From positions 1 through 43,174 of the forward strand of contig JASJEH010000019.1 of assembly GCA_030064755.1 (NCBI GenBank): 43,174 nt of DNA. Reading direction: 5' to 3'. Below, one piece after another: positions 40,480 to 43,174 of the stretch. This DNA is from Methyloceanibacter sp. (lineage in GTDB: Bacteria > Pseudomonadota > Alphaproteobacteria > Rhizobiales > Methyloligellaceae). Each line of letters begins with the position of its first letter. Positions within the stretch are counted from its first letter, which is position 1. The notes beneath the pieces are model-generated. The model did not search any database and was not told the DNA's origin. It saw only the letters and a program-made list of their open reading frames with translations. The position numbers and the translations under genes were made by a program.

Positions 40480-43174
40480 CTAGTTGAAAAGCCAGGTCAG
40501 GCGACCTTTGACGCCATTGTCGGAGATGCTGTCGGCCCACTGTCCAGTATAGGAGACGCCGGCAGTCAGGCGTTCGCTGACGGCAAAGTCCAGACCTGCA
40601 TCCAGGATGGCGCTGTCTTCCGCAAGTGGAACGCCATCAATGGCAAAGCCAATGCCTGTTGTTGCGAAGGCAAGCGATGCCCCGGGCGTTACATCATCAA
40701 ACGCATGAAGCCATGCGGCTTCAACGTGCGGGGTGACAGCCATTGCGCCCCACATCATCCTGTGAGCTGCCCTCAGGCCCACCGTCGTGTAGCCCACGTC
40801 CTGGTCGAAACCGCCTGTGCGCAGGCTCGCTTGAGCACCACCCTTCTCGCGGAAGCCGCCCGTCTCGACCGAAACATAGGCAAAGCCGCCAAAGGGCTCC
40901 AGTTCGATGCCGGCGACTTGCGTGGGATAAGCCACCTCACCAAACAGTTGGCCCGTGTCGGCATCGTAGTCCGCCTTCTGACGTTCGTAGAAGCCCGGGA
41001 ACACCACCGCGCGCGACGTCTCGACCTCGGTCCACGCCCATAGACCACCGCCACGCAGCGCAAAGCCCGACACGTCGCCATTCACATAGCCGCCCAGGTG
41101 ATAGGTCTGCGTGTTCGCGCCGCTATAACGTTGATCAACACTTACATCGGAGAAGGATGCCCCCGTGGCTAGCCCCACGCGCCAGCCGTTCCAGACATCC
41201 GCGTCTATGCCGGAGATGAAGCCGCCGAGATTGCGGTCCGCCGTGGCCGCATTGCCGTCGCCATCAAACGTGCCCCACGCACCGTAGCCTTCGGTCCAGA
41301 AGGCAAGTGGCTGGCGAACCGACGCTGCGGCGACCTCTTCACCGACGAACTTGCCGCCGAGGCGCATGGCGCCGTCGTTGTGGCTCGCGACTTGCGGCCC
41401 GTTCGAACCCAGCGCGCCATTCACGTGACTGGCTTGCATCATGCGGCCCAAAACCGCCTCGCGTGCATAGCGGCTATCGTCCACAAGCGTCCCGGCCACC
41501 GTCGCATGTAGTTCGCCGGACAGCGCATCAAACGCTTGACGAGCACCAGCAGCAGTTTGTTCGAGGATCGCAAGGTAGAGCGGATTATCGGTCGGGAACC
41601 TTGATAGCGCGCCTGCAACGGCCTTCTGGTTCTTGGTCTGGGCTACGTCAGGGAATAGCGTCGTATTCCTTAAGAGCGTCAGCACAACGTCGTTGCCATC
41701 GCCGGCTGCGTAATTCACTTCCGGCGTCAGGAAGGCAAGGTTGGTTGAAACGGACCCGAATGTACCCACAACGGCATCGGTCCCATTGTTATCAATGATG
41801 GTGTAATCCGTCTTCGGATTGTAGTTGCCGTTAGCCGCGATCACTTTCAGTGTTGCACCCGTCAGGTTCACCGTGCCGTTCACGATGACCTTGTCGTTGT
41901 TCCCGGCGGCATCCACTTCAACCTCAAAGACCGCGCCACCGCCTAGGGCCAATGCGCCATTCACGATCATCGTGCCGATGGAATTGCCCGGCGCCAACGT
42001 GCCACCCGTCACCGTCAAGCCGCCAAAGGTGGCCGTTCCTTCCAAGGTGCCGCCGACCACGGCGAACGGCACAGTCGTTTCACCTATTAAGTTCCATGTC
42101 CCGCTTGCGACTTCGAATTTGTCGAAGTTCTGGAATTGTTGCGCCGGCATAGCCGGGGTCGCGATCCTGGTCAGATCGAATTCGCCGTTGCCCGTGCCGC
42201 CAAAGGCGAGCGTGTCCTCGCCGGGACCAGAGCCGGGCGACGCCACGACATTGCCGGTGATACTCGCCGTGGGGTGAAGTTCCACGCGGCTATCGAAGTT
42301 GGAGGAATCGTCCAACTGGACCGCAGCGTTGTCACCGTCAATCACGCCGGCCACATTCAGATGTATAGGGCCGTTCACAACATAAAAGGCAATGCCGTCT
42401 GACGTAACGCTACTACCCGCCGCAACGTTGATCTCAGCCGGAACCCTGCTGTCTACATAGTTCGCTATTCTAATACCCCTAGTGGCACCGGTCACACGGC
42501 TACCGGCTTCGATGTTGACCGTTATCTTCCCACCCCCGTCGGAGGCGCTAGCGTTGATGCCAAAGTTACCGGAATCGACTTCGCCATGCGTTGTGATGTT
42601 GGTGTCCCCGTCGGAGGTTTGGGTTTGTATGCCGCGTCCGTTAGTGGCTTGAGCCTTGACCAAACCGTATGTCGTCACATTAATGGTGCCGTTAACTACA
42701 TATATGGCCGACACAAAGCCATCCCCCGTGCCCTCCACGTTGCCATGCGTTTTGATCGTATTCTCTCCACCAGATTGGGCGCTAATTCCGCGGCTCGAGC
42801 CCAGAACCTCGGTACCGGCTTCAGTGGTTATGCTGATCCCACCATCGGCAATCTGTTGCGCGAAAATGCCATAGCTGATGCTTCCATGAGCTTCGGGGCC
42901 GGCTGTTCCGTTGTCATTGATCGTTATGTCGATCGGACCGTTTGCACGGTTCACGGCCAAAACTCCGGTGCCGCCTTGAACGCGACCATAGAGATCGATA
43001 TCGACGCCCGTGGATGCGTCAACGAACAGTGCTTGGTAGGAGTCTAGGCTTACTTGCGTCAATTCCGACGTGGGCGTGTCCGTAAATGACGCGGCACCTC
43101 CGGTGCTCTGAATGAATAACGCATTATCATTCGTGCTGATTGAGAGATTAAAGGACTGTCCCGCCGGCACGCTG
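40480..43174 (-). CDS. Autotransporter, C-terminal part (5' end beyond the window)
   Basis: At least 897 residues of a type Va secreted protein; the gene continues past the right edge, so the signal peptide is not seen. The passenger portion (up to about residue 520 of the visible part) is a Gly/Asn/Thr-rich beta-helix with repeated short units such as GNVEGTGDG, GEVDSGNFG and TVNIEAGSRV, ending in a PATR-like segment (GGTLAPGNSIGTMIVNGAL). The last 280 residues form the outer membrane barrel beginning near FWTEGYGAWGTFDG. The C-terminus is TWLFN, one residue past the usual final aromatic. No adhesion-specific motif is recognised. It converges on the amidohydrolase gene, with the repeat between them. 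Confidence 0.9.
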   Translation of the reverse strand, partial: SVPAGQSFNLSISTNDNALFIQSTGGAASFTDTPTSELTQVSLDSYQALFVDASTGVDIDLYGRVQGGTGVLAVNRANGPIDITINDNGTAGPEAHGSISYGIFAQQIADGGISITTEAGTEVLGSSRGISAQSGGENTIKTHGNVEGTGDGFVSAIYVVNGTINVTTYGLVKAQATNGRGIQTQTSDGDTNITTHGEVDSGNFGINASASDGGGKITVNIEAGSRVTGATRGIRIANYVDSRVPAEINVAAGSSVTSDGIAFYVVNGPIHLNVAGVIDGDNAAVQLDDSSNFDSRVELHPTASITGNVVASPGSGPGEDTLAFGGTGNGEFDLTRIATPAMPAQQFQNFDKFEVASGTWNLIGETTVPFAVVGGTLEGTATFGGLTVTGGTLAPGNSIGTMIVNGALALGGGAVFEVEVDAAGNNDKVIVNGTVNLTGATLKVIAANGNYNPKTDYTIIDNNGTDAVVGTFGSVSTNLAFLTPEVNYAAGDGNDVVLTLLRNTTLFPDVAQTKNQKAVAGALSRFPTDNPLYLAILEQTAAGARQAFDALSGELHATVAGTLVDDSRYAREAVLGRMMQASHVNGALGSNGPQVASHNDGAMRLGGKFVGEEVAAASVRQPLAFWTEGYGAWGTFDGDGNAATADRNLGGFISGIDADVWNGWRVGLATGASFSDVSVDQRYSGANTQTYHLGGYVNGDVSGFALRGGGLWAWTEVETSRAVVFPGFYERQKADYDADTGQLFGEVAYPTQVAGIELEPFGGFAYVSVETGGFREKGGAQASLRTGGFDQDVGYTTVGLRAAHRMMWGAMAVTPHVEAAWLHAFDDVTPGASLAFATTGIGFAIDGVPLAEDSAILDAGLDFAVSERLTAGVSYTGQWADSISDNGVKGRLTWLFN

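Overview
The window is a stretch of chromosome from an alphaproteobacterium, most likely of the order Hyphomicrobiales (Rhizobiales). Pointers are the CpdR-type receiver next to an N-formylglutamate amidohydrolase, HisN and a tRNA-Val, a rhizobial-style Hsp20 with a ROSE-like RNA leader, a BBP2-type porin and a DUF459 protein beside MltB-type transglycosylases. The genus cannot be settled from this sequence. Coding density is high, and most genes are ordinary housekeeping up to about 33 kb.

Layout. 0-6.7 kb: a ZevAB/NicO-like metal transport pair, a 1-Cys peroxiredoxin, a Nudix hydrolase, ferrochelatase (hemH), a small exported protein, a stomatin/NfeD pair and a 77-residue unknown. 6.7-15 kb: glpD, a B12-binding radical SAM protein, then a surface-sugar block (kdsD, BBP2 porin, galU, galE). 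15-19.5 kb: a cell-wall cluster of two tandem MltB-type lytic transglycosylases and a DUF459 SGNH-like protein that has lost its catalytic residues. 19.5-25.8 kb: gltB-gltD glutamate synthase. 26.3-28.2 kb: a compact three-gene operon matching the bufferin (copper-binding RiPP) architecture: DUF2282 precursor, DUF692 modifying enzyme, DUF2063 partner. 28.4-29.0 kb: hsp20 with a sigma-32 promoter, a three-hairpin ROSE-like thermometer and a terminator. 29.2-33 kb: a lysophospholipase-like hydrolase, hisN, an unannotated-looking sRNA locus with its own promoter and terminator, an N-formylglutamate amidohydrolase, cpdR and tRNA-Val(GAC).

From the tRNA onward (33-43 kb) the character changes to accessory sequence: gene remnants, a truncated flavin amine oxidase, a 28-residue membrane miniprotein, DUF1428, an unknown membrane-anchored protein, a divergent GlxA-type regulator and OsmC protein, an orphan cytochrome b, an amidohydrolase and the C-terminal part of an autotransporter. 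At least four copies of a roughly 70-125 bp intergenic repeat are scattered here, and two of them supply stop codons to neighbouring genes.

The most interesting items are the bufferin operon, the complete heat-regulated hsp20 leader (promoter, thermometer and terminator all visible), the candidate anti-Shine-Dalgarno sRNA at 31.18-31.28 kb, and the apparently catalytically dead DUF459 protein linked to two transglycosylases.
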